From Brachybacterium sp. UMB0905 (GTDB lineage Bacteria; Actinomycetota; Actinomycetes; Actinomycetales; Dermabacteraceae), in contig NZ_PNHL01000014.1 in the NCBI RefSeq assembly GCF_002871795.1, positions 1-64,000 of the forward strand: a stretch of DNA of 64,000 nt, in the 5' to 3' direction. Below, piece after piece: positions 33,260-42,310 of this stretch. A program made the position numbers and the translations under genes. Numbering within the stretch: the first letter of the stretch is position 1; every line of letters starts with the position of its first letter. The notes below the pieces were generated by a model, which saw only the letters and a list, made by a program, of their open reading frames with translations, made no database searches and was not told the DNA's origin.

Positions 33260-34863
33260 GCACCGTCGATCTGGGCATTCCGACCTTCCGCCCCCAGCAC
33301 GCCTCGCCGTCCTCGCATCTGCGGGGCGAGCGCCTGTTCCCCGATGCCGCGCGGGAGGATCTGCAGAACTCGACGCAGCGGGCGAACCTCGCGCACGCCA
33401 CCGAGACGATCCTCGCCAAGCGCGCCGCCGTGGTGCGCGAGATGCGGGACTGGCAGAAGCTCCGCAGCGCCGGCAGCGCCCTGAAGTGGCAGGTCACCGA
33501 CCATCTGCCGGAGCTGCTGGAACAGCTGGAGGAGAAGGTCACAGCCGCCGGTGGCGTCGTGCACTGGGCGCGCGACGCCGAGGAAGCCGGAGAGATCGTC
33601 ACCTCCCTGGTGCTTGAGCGTGGCGCCGCCGAGGTGCTGAAGGTCAAGTCGATGGCCACCCAGGAGATCGCGCTGAACGAGACCCTCGCCGCGGCGGGGA
33701 TCCGCGCGATCGAATCGGATCTCGCCGAGCTCATCGTGCAGCTCGCTGAGGACACCCCCTCCCACATCCTGGTGCCCGCGATCCACCGCAACCGCGCCGA
33801 GATCCGCGAGATCTTCCTGGCGGCCATGCCGGACCTGGATCCCTCGATCACCGATGACCCCGCGGAGCTCGCCGAGGCGGCCCGCCGCTTCCTGCGTGAG
33901 AAGTTCCTGGATATGCCCGGCTCGGTGGCGATCTCCGGGGCGAACTTCGCCGTCGCCGAGACCGGGACCCTCGCGGTCGTGGAGTCCGAGGGCAACGGCC
34001 GGATGTGCCTGACGCTGCCGCGGACCCTCATCTCCGTGGTGGGGATCGAGAAGATCATCCCCACGTTCGAGGATCTCGAGGTGTTCCTGCAGCTGCTGCC
34101 GCGCTCCTCCACCGGCGAGCGGATGAACCCGTACACCACGCTGTTCACCGGCGTGCACGAGGGGGATGGCCCGCAGGAGTTCCACCTGGTGCTGCTGGAC
34201 AACGGTCGCTCCGCCGTGCTCGCCGATCCCGAGGGCCGCAGCGCCCTGCACTGCATCCGCTGCTCCGCCTGCCTGAACGTGTGCCCCGTGTATTCGCGCA
34301 CCGGCGGACATGCCTACGGTTCCACCTATCCCGGCCCGATCGGCGCGATCCTCACCCCGCAGATGACCGGAACGATCGGCACCGACGACCCCTCGGCCGC
34401 ACTCCCCTATGCCTCGAGCCTGTGCGGGGCCTGCTCGGATGTGTGCCCGGTGAAGATCGACTTCCCCTCGATCCTGGTGCATCTGCGGGCCAAGGACGTG
34501 GACCGTCGCCGCGCCACCCGCGGCGAATTCCGCTCCCCCTGGGACCGGGCGCTGCAGGGAGCCGGGAAGCTCATGAGCTCCCCGCGCGCCTACGACATCG
34601 CGGTCCGTTCCGCCGGGCCGCTGACCGGAATGCTGCCCGGCACGACCATCGGCAGGCTGCCGAAGATCGTGCCGCTCGTGACCGGCTGGACCGACCACCG
34701 TGATCTGCCGCAGCCGGGCCCATCATTCCGTAGCTGGTGGAAGAACCGCCCCGCCCCGGCGGCGGCGCAGCAGGCGACAGAGTCGGACGGCTCGACAGGA
34801 TCCGCGGAGCAGGCGGCGTCGGCAGGGCCGGCGGAGGGCCGCGACAGCGAGGAGCAGGCATGA
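33256..34863 (+). CDS. lutB: Lactate utilisation protein LutB (iron-sulfur LUD subunit)
   Basis: A 535-residue subunit that joins a LUD domain to two 4Fe-4S clusters. The LUD part has VLKVKSMATQEIALNE and GANFAVAETGTLAVVESEGN. The ferredoxin part has CIRCSACLNVCPVY and CGACSDVCPVKIDFP. The C-terminal 40 residues are low-complexity Ala/Gly/Glu, longer than in Bacillus LutB (about 475 residues). It is coupled to lutA and lutC by 4-bp overlaps. Confidence 0.95.
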   Translation: MSTVDLGIPTFRPQHASPSSHLRGERLFPDAAREDLQNSTQRANLAHATETILAKRAAVVREMRDWQKLRSAGSALKWQVTDHLPELLEQLEEKVTAAGGVVHWARDAEEAGEIVTSLVLERGAAEVLKVKSMATQEIALNETLAAAGIRAIESDLAELIVQLAEDTPSHILVPAIHRNRAEIREIFLAAMPDLDPSITDDPAELAEAARRFLREKFLDMPGSVAISGANFAVAETGTLAVVESEGNGRMCLTLPRTLISVVGIEKIIPTFEDLEVFLQLLPRSSTGERMNPYTTLFTGVHEGDGPQEFHLVLLDNGRSAVLADPEGRSALHCIRCSACLNVCPVYSRTGGHAYGSTYPGPIGAILTPQMTGTIGTDDPSAALPYASSLCGACSDVCPVKIDFPSILVHLRAKDVDRRRATRGEFRSPWDRALQGAGKLMSSPRAYDIAVRSAGPLTGMLPGTTIGRLPKIVPLVTGWTDHRDLPQPGPSFRSWWKNRPAPAAAQQATESDGSTGSAEQAASAGPAEGRDSEEQA

Positions 34864-35675
34864 GCAGCTGGCAGGACCGCCGCCCCACCCGCACCCCCGG
34901 GACGAGTGCGAAAGAGGAGATCCTCGGACGGCTGCGCACCGCCCTCGCGGTGCCGCGCCACGATGCGGTGACCGAGGCGGACGATGTGCCGCGCACCTAC
35001 CAGCGGGCCGATGACCGCCAGGAGGTCTCCACCGATCCCGCGAAGGTCCGCGCTGTGCTCATCGACCGGCTCGAGGACTACACCGCGACCGTCCACCGCA
35101 CCACACCCGAGCAGGCGGGCGAGACCATCGCCCGCGCCCTGGAGGGGGCGCGCAGCATCGTCGTGCCGGGCGGACTGCCCACGCCGTGGACCGAGCAGCT
35201 CACGGCCACGGTCACCACCGACGACGGCACCGCCTCCCCGCGCGAGCTCGACCAGGTCGATGCCGTCCTCACCGGCTGCCACACGGCGATCGCGATCACC
35301 GGCACGCTCGTGCTGCGCGCCGATGGGCGCGGCGGCCGCCGCGCGATCACCCTCATCCCGGACCATCACGTGGTCGTGGTCGAGGCTGATCAGGTGGTGC
35401 TCGGCGTCCCGAAGGCCATCGAGCGCATGGGGGAGGATCCCACGGCGCCGTGGACGCTGGTCTCCGGCCCCTCGGCCACGAGCGACATCGAGCTCAGCCG
35501 CGTCGAGGGCGTGCATGGGCCGCGCCGCCTGGACGTGGTGCTCATCGAGCCCGCCCCGGAGCCGAACCCTGCTGCAGAGCCGGAGCCTGGCGCAGAGCCA
35601 AAGCCTGCCGGGAAGAAGCCGCCCGCCCAGAAGAGCACGCCGCACCACCCCACTGCGAAGGAGCAGGACGCATGA
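34860..35675 (+). CDS. lutC: Lactate utilisation protein LutC (LUD domain)
   Basis: Third subunit of the lactate oxidation complex, 271 residues. The LUD domain includes AITGTLVLRADGRGGRRAIT, HHVVVVEADQVV and SDIELSRVEGVHGPRRLDVV. After the domain a proline/alanine/glutamate/lysine tail of about 35 residues (repeats of AEPEPGAEPKP type) is unusual for LutC. The start overlaps the lutB stop and its stop overlaps the epimerase start, both by 4 bp. Confidence 0.92.
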   Translation: MSSWQDRRPTRTPGTSAKEEILGRLRTALAVPRHDAVTEADDVPRTYQRADDRQEVSTDPAKVRAVLIDRLEDYTATVHRTTPEQAGETIARALEGARSIVVPGGLPTPWTEQLTATVTTDDGTASPRELDQVDAVLTGCHTAIAITGTLVLRADGRGGRRAITLIPDHHVVVVEADQVVLGVPKAIERMGEDPTAPWTLVSGPSATSDIELSRVEGVHGPRRLDVVLIEPAPEPNPAAEPEPGAEPKPAGKKPPAQKSTPHHPTAKEQDA

Positions 35676-36610
35676 CCGAACACGAGACCGCCGCGGCACG
35701 CTCCCGCGGGAACCTCCTGACCCTCGAGGCCGGGGAGTATCGCGCGGAGATCTCCACGCTCGGCGCCACGGTCGAGTCCCTCACCGTGGGCGGCCGGGAT
35801 CTGCTGGTGCGCAACCCCGAGACGGGGCCGATGCTGTTCTATCGCGGCGCGGTCATCGCTCCATGGCCCAACCGGATCGGCGATGGCCGGTACACGTGGG
35901 ACGGTCAGGAGCTGCAGACCCCGATCACCGAGGTGGAGCGCGGCAATGCCCTGCACGGCCTGATCTCCTTCCAGCCTTTCGCCCCTGTGACCCTCGCCGA
36001 GGACGAGGTGGTGCTGCGCAGTGAGCTGTATCCCACCACCGGGTATCCCTTCCACCTGCTGCTGACGGTGCACCACGCCCTGGATCCTGAGGCGGGCCTG
36101 ACCACGTCGGTGACCGCACGGAACATCGGCGCGGCGGATGCCCCCTTTGGCACGTGCCCCCACCCCTACCTGGTCGCCGGCCCCGAAGCGCTCGATACGT
36201 GGACCCTGCAGGTCACCGCCGGGCAGGTGCTCGAGGTGACCGCGGATCGTCTGCTGCCCACCGGCACGGCGGACGTCACCCCGGGCAGTGAGTTCGACTT
36301 CTCCGCGGGCCGCGTGATCGGCGCCCAGGAGATCGACCACGCCTTCACCGGTCTGGCCCGTGATGCGCAGGGGCTCTGGCGTGTCACCGTCACCGCTCCC
36401 GGCGGCACCGGCGTAGAGCTGACGGCCGGGGAGGAGTGCCCGTGGCTGCAGCTGCACACGGCCGATCGACCCGAGCCGGAGCATCATCGTCTGGGTCTGG
36501 CCGTGGAGCCGATGACCTGCCCGCCCGATGCCTTCCGCAGCGGCATCGATGTGGTGCGCCTGGCCCCCGGCGGTGAGCACGAGGCGTCCTGGAGCATTCG
36601 CGGCTGGTGA
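35672..36610 (+). CDS. Aldose 1-epimerase family protein
   Basis: Interconverts sugar anomers (galactose mutarotase fold), 312 residues. Typical segments are RGAVIAPWPNRIGDGRYTWD, NALHGLISFQPF with the first active-site histidine, FGTCPHPYLVAG with the second, and the catalytic glutamate in LGLAVEPMTCPPDAF. It is translationally coupled to lutC (ATGA), an odd partner for a sugar enzyme; it may serve the nearby fucose pathway or general hexose use. A strong terminator lies downstream. Confidence 0.9.
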   Translation: MTEHETAAARSRGNLLTLEAGEYRAEISTLGATVESLTVGGRDLLVRNPETGPMLFYRGAVIAPWPNRIGDGRYTWDGQELQTPITEVERGNALHGLISFQPFAPVTLAEDEVVLRSELYPTTGYPFHLLLTVHHALDPEAGLTTSVTARNIGAADAPFGTCPHPYLVAGPEALDTWTLQVTAGQVLEVTADRLLPTGTADVTPGSEFDFSAGRVIGAQEIDHAFTGLARDAQGLWRVTVTAPGGTGVELTAGEECPWLQLHTADRPEPEHHRLGLAVEPMTCPPDAFRSGIDVVRLAPGGEHEASWSIRGW

Positions 36611-36689
36611 GCCCCCAGCGCACGTGCGGCGCTGCGGCGCGTCAGCACTGGGGTGAGTGCTCAGGCCGCCAGCAGCTGCGCAGCGTCTC

Positions 36690-36722
36690 TGCACAGCAAC
36701 GGGGTCTTTGCACAGCAACGGG
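36690..36722. repeat. 14-bp direct repeat TGCACAGCAACGGG
   Basis: Two copies at 36690-36703 and 36709-36722, 19 bp apart, between the epimerase stop and the terminator stem, the second copy running into the stem. No function is evident. Confidence 0.7.
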
Positions 36723-36754
36723 CCCGCACCATCACGCAGATGGTGCGGGCCCGT
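36718..36754. terminator. Bidirectional terminator between the epimerase and lsr2
   Basis: ACGGGCCCGCACCAT (36718-36732) and ATGGTGCGGGCCCGT (36740-36754) form a perfect 15-bp stem with loop CACGCAG. It lies between two convergent genes and should stop transcription from both directions. Confidence 0.8.
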
Positions 36755-36773
36755 CACGTTGCGCGGGGCCGGA

Positions 36774-37097
36774 TCAGGCGTGCGCCTCCTCGTAGGCCTT
36801 GCGGATGGTGGCGGAGATGCGGCCACGGTCCGGCACCTCGTAGCCGGCGCTGCGTGCCCACTCCCGGATCTTCGCGGACTCACTGCTGCGGGAGGCGGGG
36901 GCCGTGCCGCGGGTGCGGCGGCCGCCCACGCGGCGGGCCTGCTGCGCCCAGGTGCCGATCTGCTCGCGGATCTTCTCCGCATTCTCCTCGGACAGATCGA
37001 TCTCATAGGCGACGCCGTCCAGGCCGAAAGTGACGGTCTGGGCCGCCTTCGTCCCGTCGAGGTCGTCGATCAGTTCCACATAGGTCTTCCGTGCCAT
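36774..37097 (-). CDS. lsr2: Lsr2 nucleoid-associated xenogeneic silencer
   Basis: H-NS-like protein that bridges DNA and silences AT-rich foreign genes. The 107-residue protein has the N-terminal oligomerisation strands (TYVELIDDLDGTKAAQTVTF, AYEIDLSEENAEK), linker ARRVGGRRTRG and the C-terminal DNA-binding domain with IREWARSAGYEVPDRGRIS, including the minor-groove R-G-R hook. It belongs to the conserved lysS-lsr2 order of actinobacteria. ATG 37097 is preceded by GAGGG. A decayed second lsr2 lies in the island at 557-757. Confidence 0.95.
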   Translation of the reverse strand: MARKTYVELIDDLDGTKAAQTVTFGLDGVAYEIDLSEENAEKIREQIGTWAQQARRVGGRRTRGTAPASRSSESAKIREWARSAGYEVPDRGRISATIRKAYEEAHA

Positions 37098-37161
37098 GGT
37101 TTCCCTCGCCTGTGTTCAATGGGTTCGATGGTGCACGCTCATCGTCGTGCGTCACGGGACA

Positions 37162-37189
37162 GTATTACGACTGCTGACGGAAAGAGCAA
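37162..37189 (-). promoter_or_regulatory. Putative lsr2 promoter in an AT-rich stretch
   Basis: On the minus strand TTGCTC (37189-37184) is followed after 16 bases by TAATAC (37167-37162), about 65 bp before the start. The upstream side (to about 37205) is the most AT-rich piece nearby, which would suit autorepression by Lsr2; that is an inference. Confidence 0.35.
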
Positions 37190-37209
37190 ACAACAAACGC
37201 GTTCACACG

Positions 37210-37395
37210 TTACCGAACTGTTCGTGAACCTTCATCCTGGTCCGCTCGCCGCAGATATTCCTGTTCCGCCTCACGTTCGGCCTCGCGTTCCCGCCGATCA
37301 GCCCGCAGCAGGGCGCGGATCGCGAACCAGAAGATCAGGCCCACGCCGATCGACGGCAGCAGTGCACCGGCCTCGAACCAGAACCCGGAACCCAT
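37210..37395 (-). CDS. Small single-pass membrane protein
   Basis: A 61-residue protein. Residues 5-29 form one hydrophobic helix (FWFEAGALLPSIGVGLIFWF), followed by a highly charged helix rich in Arg and Glu (RREREAEREAEQEYLRRADQ). It begins one base after the lysS stop (TGAGATG), so it is probably translated from the lysS message. No family is recognised, but the position between lysS and lsr2, the coupling, and a sensible membrane-plus-coil layout support a real gene. Confidence 0.65.
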   Translation of the reverse strand: MGSGFWFEAGALLPSIGVGLIFWFAIRALLRADRREREAEREAEQEYLRRADQDEGSRTVR

Positions 37396-37396
37396 C

Positions 37397-38905
37397 TCAG
37401 GCCTCCGGCTTCACCAGCGGGAACAGGATGGTCTCGCGGATCCCCAGACCCGTGATCGCCATGAGCAGGCGATCCACGCCCATTCCCATGCCGCCGGTGG
37501 GCGGCAGCGCATATTCCATGGCCTGCAGGAAATCTTCATCCAGGCGCATCGCCTCATCATCGCCCTGCGCGGCCAGGCGGGCCTGCTGCTCGAAGCGCTC
37601 GCGTTGGATGACGGGGTCCACGAGCTCGGAGTATCCCGTGCCCAGCTCGAAACCGCGCACATACAGATCCCACTTCTCCACCACGCCGGGCGTGGAACGA
37701 TGCCCGCGCACGAGGGGGCTCGTCTCGACCGGGAAATCACGCACGAACGTCGGCTCGTGGAGATGATCGCCGACGCGATGCTCGAACAGCTCCTCGACGA
37801 GCTTTCCGTGCCCATACTTGGGATGCTCCAGATCCAGATCCAGCGAACGGGCGATCTCGCGCAGCCTCTCCGGTGTGGTCTCGGGCGTGATCTCCTCGCC
37901 CAGAGATTCGGAGAGGGAGCCGTACACGGTGATCTTCCGCCACTGGCCGGAGAAGTCGTATTCGCTGCCGTCGGCGAGGGTGACCACCTGGGATCCGGTG
38001 GCATGTTCGGCGGCCTCCTGGATCAGCTGCTGGGTGAGATCGCCGATGGTGTTGTAATCGCCGTAGGCCTGGTACGCCTCGAGCATCGCGAACTCGGGCG
38101 AATGGGTGGAATCCGCGCCCTCATTGCGGAAGTTGCGGTTGATCTCGAAGACCTTCTCGAGCCCACCCACAGCGGCGCGCTTGAGGAACAGCTCCGGCGC
38201 GATCCGCAGATACAGGTCCAGGTCAAAGGCATTCATGTGGGTCACGAAGGGGCGGGCCGCCGCACCGGAGGGGATGACCTGCAGCATCGGGGTCTCCACC
38301 TCGATGTACCCGCGTTCGTGGAAGGACTCGCGCAGGGCGTGCATGACCTTGGCGCGGGTGCGGACGGTGTCGCGCGCCTGCTGGCGCACGATGAGGTCCA
38401 CGTAGCGGTGGCGCACCCGGGACTCCTCGGACAGATCCGCATGCAGCACCGGCAGGGGCCGCACGGCCTTCGCAGCCATCTGCCAGGAGTCCGCGAAGAT
38501 GCTCAGCTCCCCGCGGCGGGAAGCGCCCACACGGCCGTGGAAGAACACGTGATCGCCGAGGTCGACATCGGCCTTCAGCTGCGCCAGGCGCTCCTCGCCG
38601 ATCACGGCTTGGGAGGCCATGACCTGCAGGCGCTGACCCTCACCGTCCTGCAGGGTGACGAAGGCGAGCTTGCCGGTGTTGCGGGTGAACACCACGCGGC
38701 CGGCCACTCCGGCCTCATCCTCGGTCTCCTGACCGGCCTCGAGGTGGCCGTACTGCGCGCGGACCTCGGCGATGGTGGTGGTGACGGGCACGGAGACGGG
38801 GTAGGCCTCCTCGCCGCGGGCCAGCAGGCGCTCCCGCTTGGAGCGGCGGACCGCGACCTGGTCGGAGGTGTCCGTCGGCTCGGGGGCAGGGGTGTTCTCG
38901 CTCAT
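37397..38905 (-). CDS. lysS: Lysyl-tRNA synthetase, class II
   Basis: Charges tRNA-Lys. The 502-residue protein has the N-terminal OB-fold ([20 protein letters not shown]) and class II motifs: motif 1 near [14 protein letters not shown], motif 2 [20 protein letters not shown], and motif 3 [13 protein letters not shown]. Length is normal. It lies 44 bp after panC; panD and coaX, which often sit between panC and lysS in actinobacteria, are absent. Confidence 0.97.
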   Translation of the reverse strand: MSENTPAPEPTDTSDQVAVRRSKRERLLARGEEAYPVSVPVTTTIAEVRAQYGHLEAGQETEDEAGVAGRVVFTRNTGKLAFVTLQDGEGQRLQVMASQAVIGEERLAQLKADVDLGDHVFFHGRVGASRRGELSIFADSWQMAAKAVRPLPVLHADLSEESRVRHRYVDLIVRQQARDTVRTRAKVMHALRESFHERGYIEVETPMLQVIPSGAAARPFVTHMNAFDLDLYLRIAPELFLKRAAVGGLEKVFEINRNFRNEGADSTHSPEFAMLEAYQAYGDYNTIGDLTQQLIQEAAEHATGSQVVTLADGSEYDFSGQWRKITVYGSLSESLGEEITPETTPERLREIARSLDLDLEHPKYGHGKLVEELFEHRVGDHLHEPTFVRDFPVETSPLVRGHRSTPGVVEKWDLYVRGFELGTGYSELVDPVIQRERFEQQARLAAQGDDEAMRLDEDFLQAMEYALPPTGGMGMGVDRLLMAITGLGIRETILFPLVKPEA

Positions 38906-38949
38906 GGGGGCGATTGTCTCATCACCTTCTGTCCGATGCCCGGTCGACC

Positions 38950-39798
38950 TCAGGGTGCTGTCGCCTCCGCCACAGCGGCATCCAGCAGCCGGGTGCCTTC
39001 CACGCGGGCGGCCACCATGATGAGCACCTCACCGCGGTGCGCATCCGTGATCTCGCGTAGCGTCGCCGGGTCCACCGCGGCGGCGTAGTCCCAGGTCACC
39101 TCCGCCCGGTCGAGGGCATCTGCGAGGACGGCACGGATCGCGCTGGCCGATGGGGCGGCGGCCCGGGCGGCGGTGACCGTGCGGGACAGGGCGAGCGCCT
39201 CCTGCTTCCCGCCCTCGCTGAGGTAGATGTTGCGGCTCGAACGGGCCAGGCCCGACGGTTCGCGCTGGATGTCCACGGGCTCGATCCGCACCGGCAGGTG
39301 CAGGTCCGCGACCAGGCGCTGGACGAGGGCGAGCTGCTGGGCGTCCTTGCGGCCGAACACGCTCACGTCGGGCCGGGTGAGCTGCAGCAGCTTGGTGACC
39401 ACGGTGAGCACGCCGTCGAAGTGGCCGGGGCGCTGGGCGCCCTCGAGCACGGTCCCGGCCGGTCCGGCGGTGACCGAGACGGTGGGCGGCAGCACCGGGT
39501 ACATCTCCTCCACGGCCGGGGCGAAGATAAGGTCGACCAGGCCGTCGACCGCGGCGAGATCCGCGCCGAGGTCGCGCGGGTAGGCGTCGAAGTCCTCATG
39601 GGGGCCGAACTGCAGGGGGTTCACGAAGTCCGTGAGGATCACGTGGTCGGCGAGCTCGCGGGCGCGCGCGACGAGGGCGAGGTGCCCGTCGTGCAGGGCC
39701 CCCATCGTCATCACGGTGGCGACGCTGCCGCTGAGGGCATCACGCTGTTCGCGCAACTGCGGGATCGTCGTGACCAGGGTGGTGGTGCGCTCGCTCAT
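38950..39798 (-). CDS. panC: Pantoate-beta-alanine ligase
   Basis: Final step of pantothenate synthesis: pantoate, beta-alanine and ATP. The 282-residue protein contains [19 protein letters not shown] (HxGH-like nucleotide site; M-G-A-L-H-D-G-H), [37 protein letters not shown] and [19 protein letters not shown] overlaps the preceding Rossmann-protein stop by 4 bp. Confidence 0.96.
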   Translation of the reverse strand: MSERTTTLVTTIPQLREQRDALSGSVATVMTMGALHDGHLALVARARELADHVILTDFVNPLQFGPHEDFDAYPRDLGADLAAVDGLVDLIFAPAVEEMYPVLPPTVSVTAGPAGTVLEGAQRPGHFDGVLTVVTKLLQLTRPDVSVFGRKDAQQLALVQRLVADLHLPVRIEPVDIQREPSGLARSSRNIYLSEGGKQEALALSRTVTAARAAAPSASAIRAVLADALDRAEVTWDYAAAVDPATLREITDAHRGEVLIMVAARVEGTRLLDAAVAEATAP

Positions 39799-40706
39799 GG
39801 GTTCTCCTGCTCCGGCGGCGGGGTGAGCAGGGCCTGGAGGGCAGCGCGCTGCTCGTCCCGCAGTGTCGCACGGTTCAGCGCGGCCCTCGCGAGGGCCCGA
39901 TAGGTGTCGGCCGTATCCGCGGCGGTGCCCGGGGTGGCGGTGGCATCGAGGTCCGCGAAGGCCTCGAGGTGGGCGCCGACGGTGCCCGCGTCCCCACGCA
40001 TCACCGGCCCGGTGAGGGCCCGGGAGCCACGCTGCAGGGAGTTCTCGAGCGCCGCCTCGAGCAGGGGCCGCAGGTACGCGCCGGGGTCCTCGATGCCGAT
40101 CCGGCGCAGGGATTCGCGGGCCTGGTCGACGAGGACCACGAGGTGGTTGGCGGCGTGGGCGAGTGAGGCGTGGTAGAGGGGGCGGTCACCCTCGGCGAGT
40201 ATGACGGGCTCTCCCCCGAGCTCGACGACGAGCGCCGCCGCGACGGGCAGCAGCTCCTCGCTCCCGGTGACCGCCATGGGGCAGCCGGTCAGGCGCGGCA
40301 GGTCCGCGCGGGTGCCGGTGAAGGTCATGGCGGGGTGGATCGCGAGGGTCGCCGCGCCGGTCCGGGCCAGGGGTGCGAGGACGTCGGCGCCGTGCATGCC
40401 GCTGGTGTGCACCACGAGCTGCCCGCCGGGGGCGAGGCCAGCGGCGGCGATCCCGGCGGCCAGGGGCGCGAGCTCATCATCCGGCACGGCGAGCAGCAGC
40501 ATCTCGCTGCGTTCGACGATCGCGGGCACGTCCAGCAGCGGCACCCCGGGCAGCAGCTCGGCGGCACGCTCGCGGGAGGCATCGGAGACGGCGTAGGCGC
40601 CGGTGATCGCGTGCCCCTCCTCGCGCAGGGCCGCGCCGAGCACAGCGCCGACGCGGCCCGCGCCGATCACACCGATGCCGAGCCGCGGGGCGTCCGGGCC
40701 GGTCAC
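39795..40706 (-). CDS. Rossmann-fold/DUF2520 protein (ProC/PanE-like)
   Basis: A 303-residue NAD(P)-binding protein. The dinucleotide site is LGIGVIGAGRVGAVLGAAL; VVHTSGMHGADVLAPLA, IHPAMTFTG and the DUF2520 helical domain with HASLAHAANHLVVLVDQA follow. It is always placed just before panC in actinobacteria (Rv3603c type) and has been proposed to be a ketopantoate reductase substitute, but this is unproven. It is coupled to both neighbours by 4-bp overlaps. Confidence 0.85.
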   Translation of the reverse strand: MTGPDAPRLGIGVIGAGRVGAVLGAALREEGHAITGAYAVSDASRERAAELLPGVPLLDVPAIVERSEMLLLAVPDDELAPLAAGIAAAGLAPGGQLVVHTSGMHGADVLAPLARTGAATLAIHPAMTFTGTRADLPRLTGCPMAVTGSEELLPVAAALVVELGGEPVILAEGDRPLYHASLAHAANHLVVLVDQARESLRRIGIEDPGAYLRPLLEAALENSLQRGSRALTGPVMRGDAGTVGAHLEAFADLDATATPGTAADTADTYRALARAALNRATLRDEQRAALQALLTPPPEQENP

Positions 40707-42310
40707 GGAGCCATCTCCGCAGGCGGGGTCGGCACGGGCGGGCCACCGGCGAGGACCGGGCGCGGCCAGTGCTCACGGTCGCTGTAGCGGCGCAGCGTCG
40801 CGGCGTCCCGGCTGAGGGTGGCGTGCAGGGCGAGGACATCCGCGCGCGCGAGGTTCGTGAGCATCGCGCTATCTCCGGCCACCTCGACCGTCAGGTCCAG
40901 GACCCCGAATCGCCGGGTCAGCGGCCCGTCACCCACCGAGAGCTGCTGGATGCGCTCGCGCGGGATGATCTGCACGCGCCGGGTGAAGATGCCGGAGCGC
41001 AGCAGCAGCGCGCCCGGCAGCAGCACGGCCACCTCGGTGCGCCGTGCGATCCAGTACAGCGGCACCGGGGTGCGCAGTCCGTCGATCTGCCGGGCCGGGG
41101 CGGTCAGCAGGTGCTCGAGCGTGGCGAGGTCATCGTCGGTCCCGAGCGGCGCGGCCAGATGCCCGAGGGTGGCCGCGAGCTCCTCGCGGGTGCCGACGGG
41201 CAGCACGGGCCGATCGCCGTCCTCTCCGAGCTCGGCCATGCCGGCCACGGTGGCGTTCACGGCAGTCCAGCCCGGGCTGCGCCACAGCAGGGGGCGGTGC
41301 AGCTCAAGGCTCTGGATGCGGCCGGGAGCGATGTTGTCCGTGCGGGTGTTCAGCAGGCCGCGGCGCATCCGCAGGCCGCCGTCGGTGCTGCGGGAGACGA
41401 AGCCCCATCCGGCCTCGATCCGGCCCAGCACATACTTCGGCACGGCGATCACGACGGGGGCAAGAGGCACGATCACCGCGAAGGAAAAGCCGTCCTGCCA
41501 GATCGCGAGGCCAATGGCGAGCAGCACACCGCCCACCCCGGCGAGGATGCCGATCACGAATCCGACATCCCGCAACAGGGCGTGGATGAGGCGCTGTGTG
41601 GGCACCTGGGCGATGAGCTCGCCATCGGTCACCCCGTCGTACAGCACCTGGTGCATCCGCGCAGCCACACCGTCCCGGGGAGCTTGTGCGGACTTAGCAT
41701 CACCAGCATCCGCAGCCGTCTGCTCCTCCCCCGCCTCCGGGTCGTGCGCGGCGCTGCCGGGCGATTCCTCCGGGCTCTGGGCGACCGTGAGGATCTCGCG
41801 ACGCAGCCGCTCGGCATCGGCCGATCGCACGTACTCGATGTCCAGGTAGGAGTCCCCGGCCCCGGCCACCTCGACGCGCACTTTCGCCAGGCCCAGCAGC
41901 CTCGCCAGCAGCGGGCGTTCCACGGAGACCGATTCGATGCGGACCCGCGGCGCGAACTCGCGCGAACGGCTGATCCACCCGGTGTGCAGGGACACGCCCT
42001 CGGCATCGACCGCGTAGGTGGTGAACCACCAGGACAGGGTGGAGACAGCGACGGCGATGACAAGCGCCACGGCGAGCACACCGAGGGCGACCAGGGCCCG
42101 GGTGAGGGTGAAGTCCTCGAGCAGGCGGGCGATGTTCTGCGCGGTGGCCACCGCGATGGCGCCCACGATGATCTTCCACCCGGTCACGAGCGGGGTGATC
42201 GGGTGGGTGCGGTGACGGGGCGCCGACGTGCCGGGCTCGATGCTCGGCGCCTCCGGTGCCTCGGGCGAGGTGTCGGGTGGCGGGGCGGTGACGGGATCGG
42301 GGGTGCTCAC
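40703..42310 (-). CDS. Bacterial PH-domain membrane protein, YdbT type
   Basis: A 535-residue protein with two pairs of transmembrane helices and up to three bacterial PH (bPH2) domains. Helices lie around residues 43-100 (VGAIAVATAQNIARLL and ALGVLAVALVIAVAVSTLSW) and 240-290. PH segments are FAPRVRIESVSVERPLLARL, DNIAPGRIQSLELHRPLLW and IPRERIQQLSVGDGPLTRRF. YdbT with YdbS in Bacillus protects against some bacteriocins; the role here is unknown. It is coupled to the YdbS-like gene before it and the Rossmann gene after it. Confidence 0.8.
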   Translation of the reverse strand: MSTPDPVTAPPPDTSPEAPEAPSIEPGTSAPRHRTHPITPLVTGWKIIVGAIAVATAQNIARLLEDFTLTRALVALGVLAVALVIAVAVSTLSWWFTTYAVDAEGVSLHTGWISRSREFAPRVRIESVSVERPLLARLLGLAKVRVEVAGAGDSYLDIEYVRSADAERLRREILTVAQSPEESPGSAAHDPEAGEEQTAADAGDAKSAQAPRDGVAARMHQVLYDGVTDGELIAQVPTQRLIHALLRDVGFVIGILAGVGGVLLAIGLAIWQDGFSFAVIVPLAPVVIAVPKYVLGRIEAGWGFVSRSTDGGLRMRRGLLNTRTDNIAPGRIQSLELHRPLLWRSPGWTAVNATVAGMAELGEDGDRPVLPVGTREELAATLGHLAAPLGTDDDLATLEHLLTAPARQIDGLRTPVPLYWIARRTEVAVLLPGALLLRSGIFTRRVQIIPRERIQQLSVGDGPLTRRFGVLDLTVEVAGDSAMLTNLARADVLALHATLSRDAATLRRYSDREHWPRPVLAGGPPVPTPPAEMAP

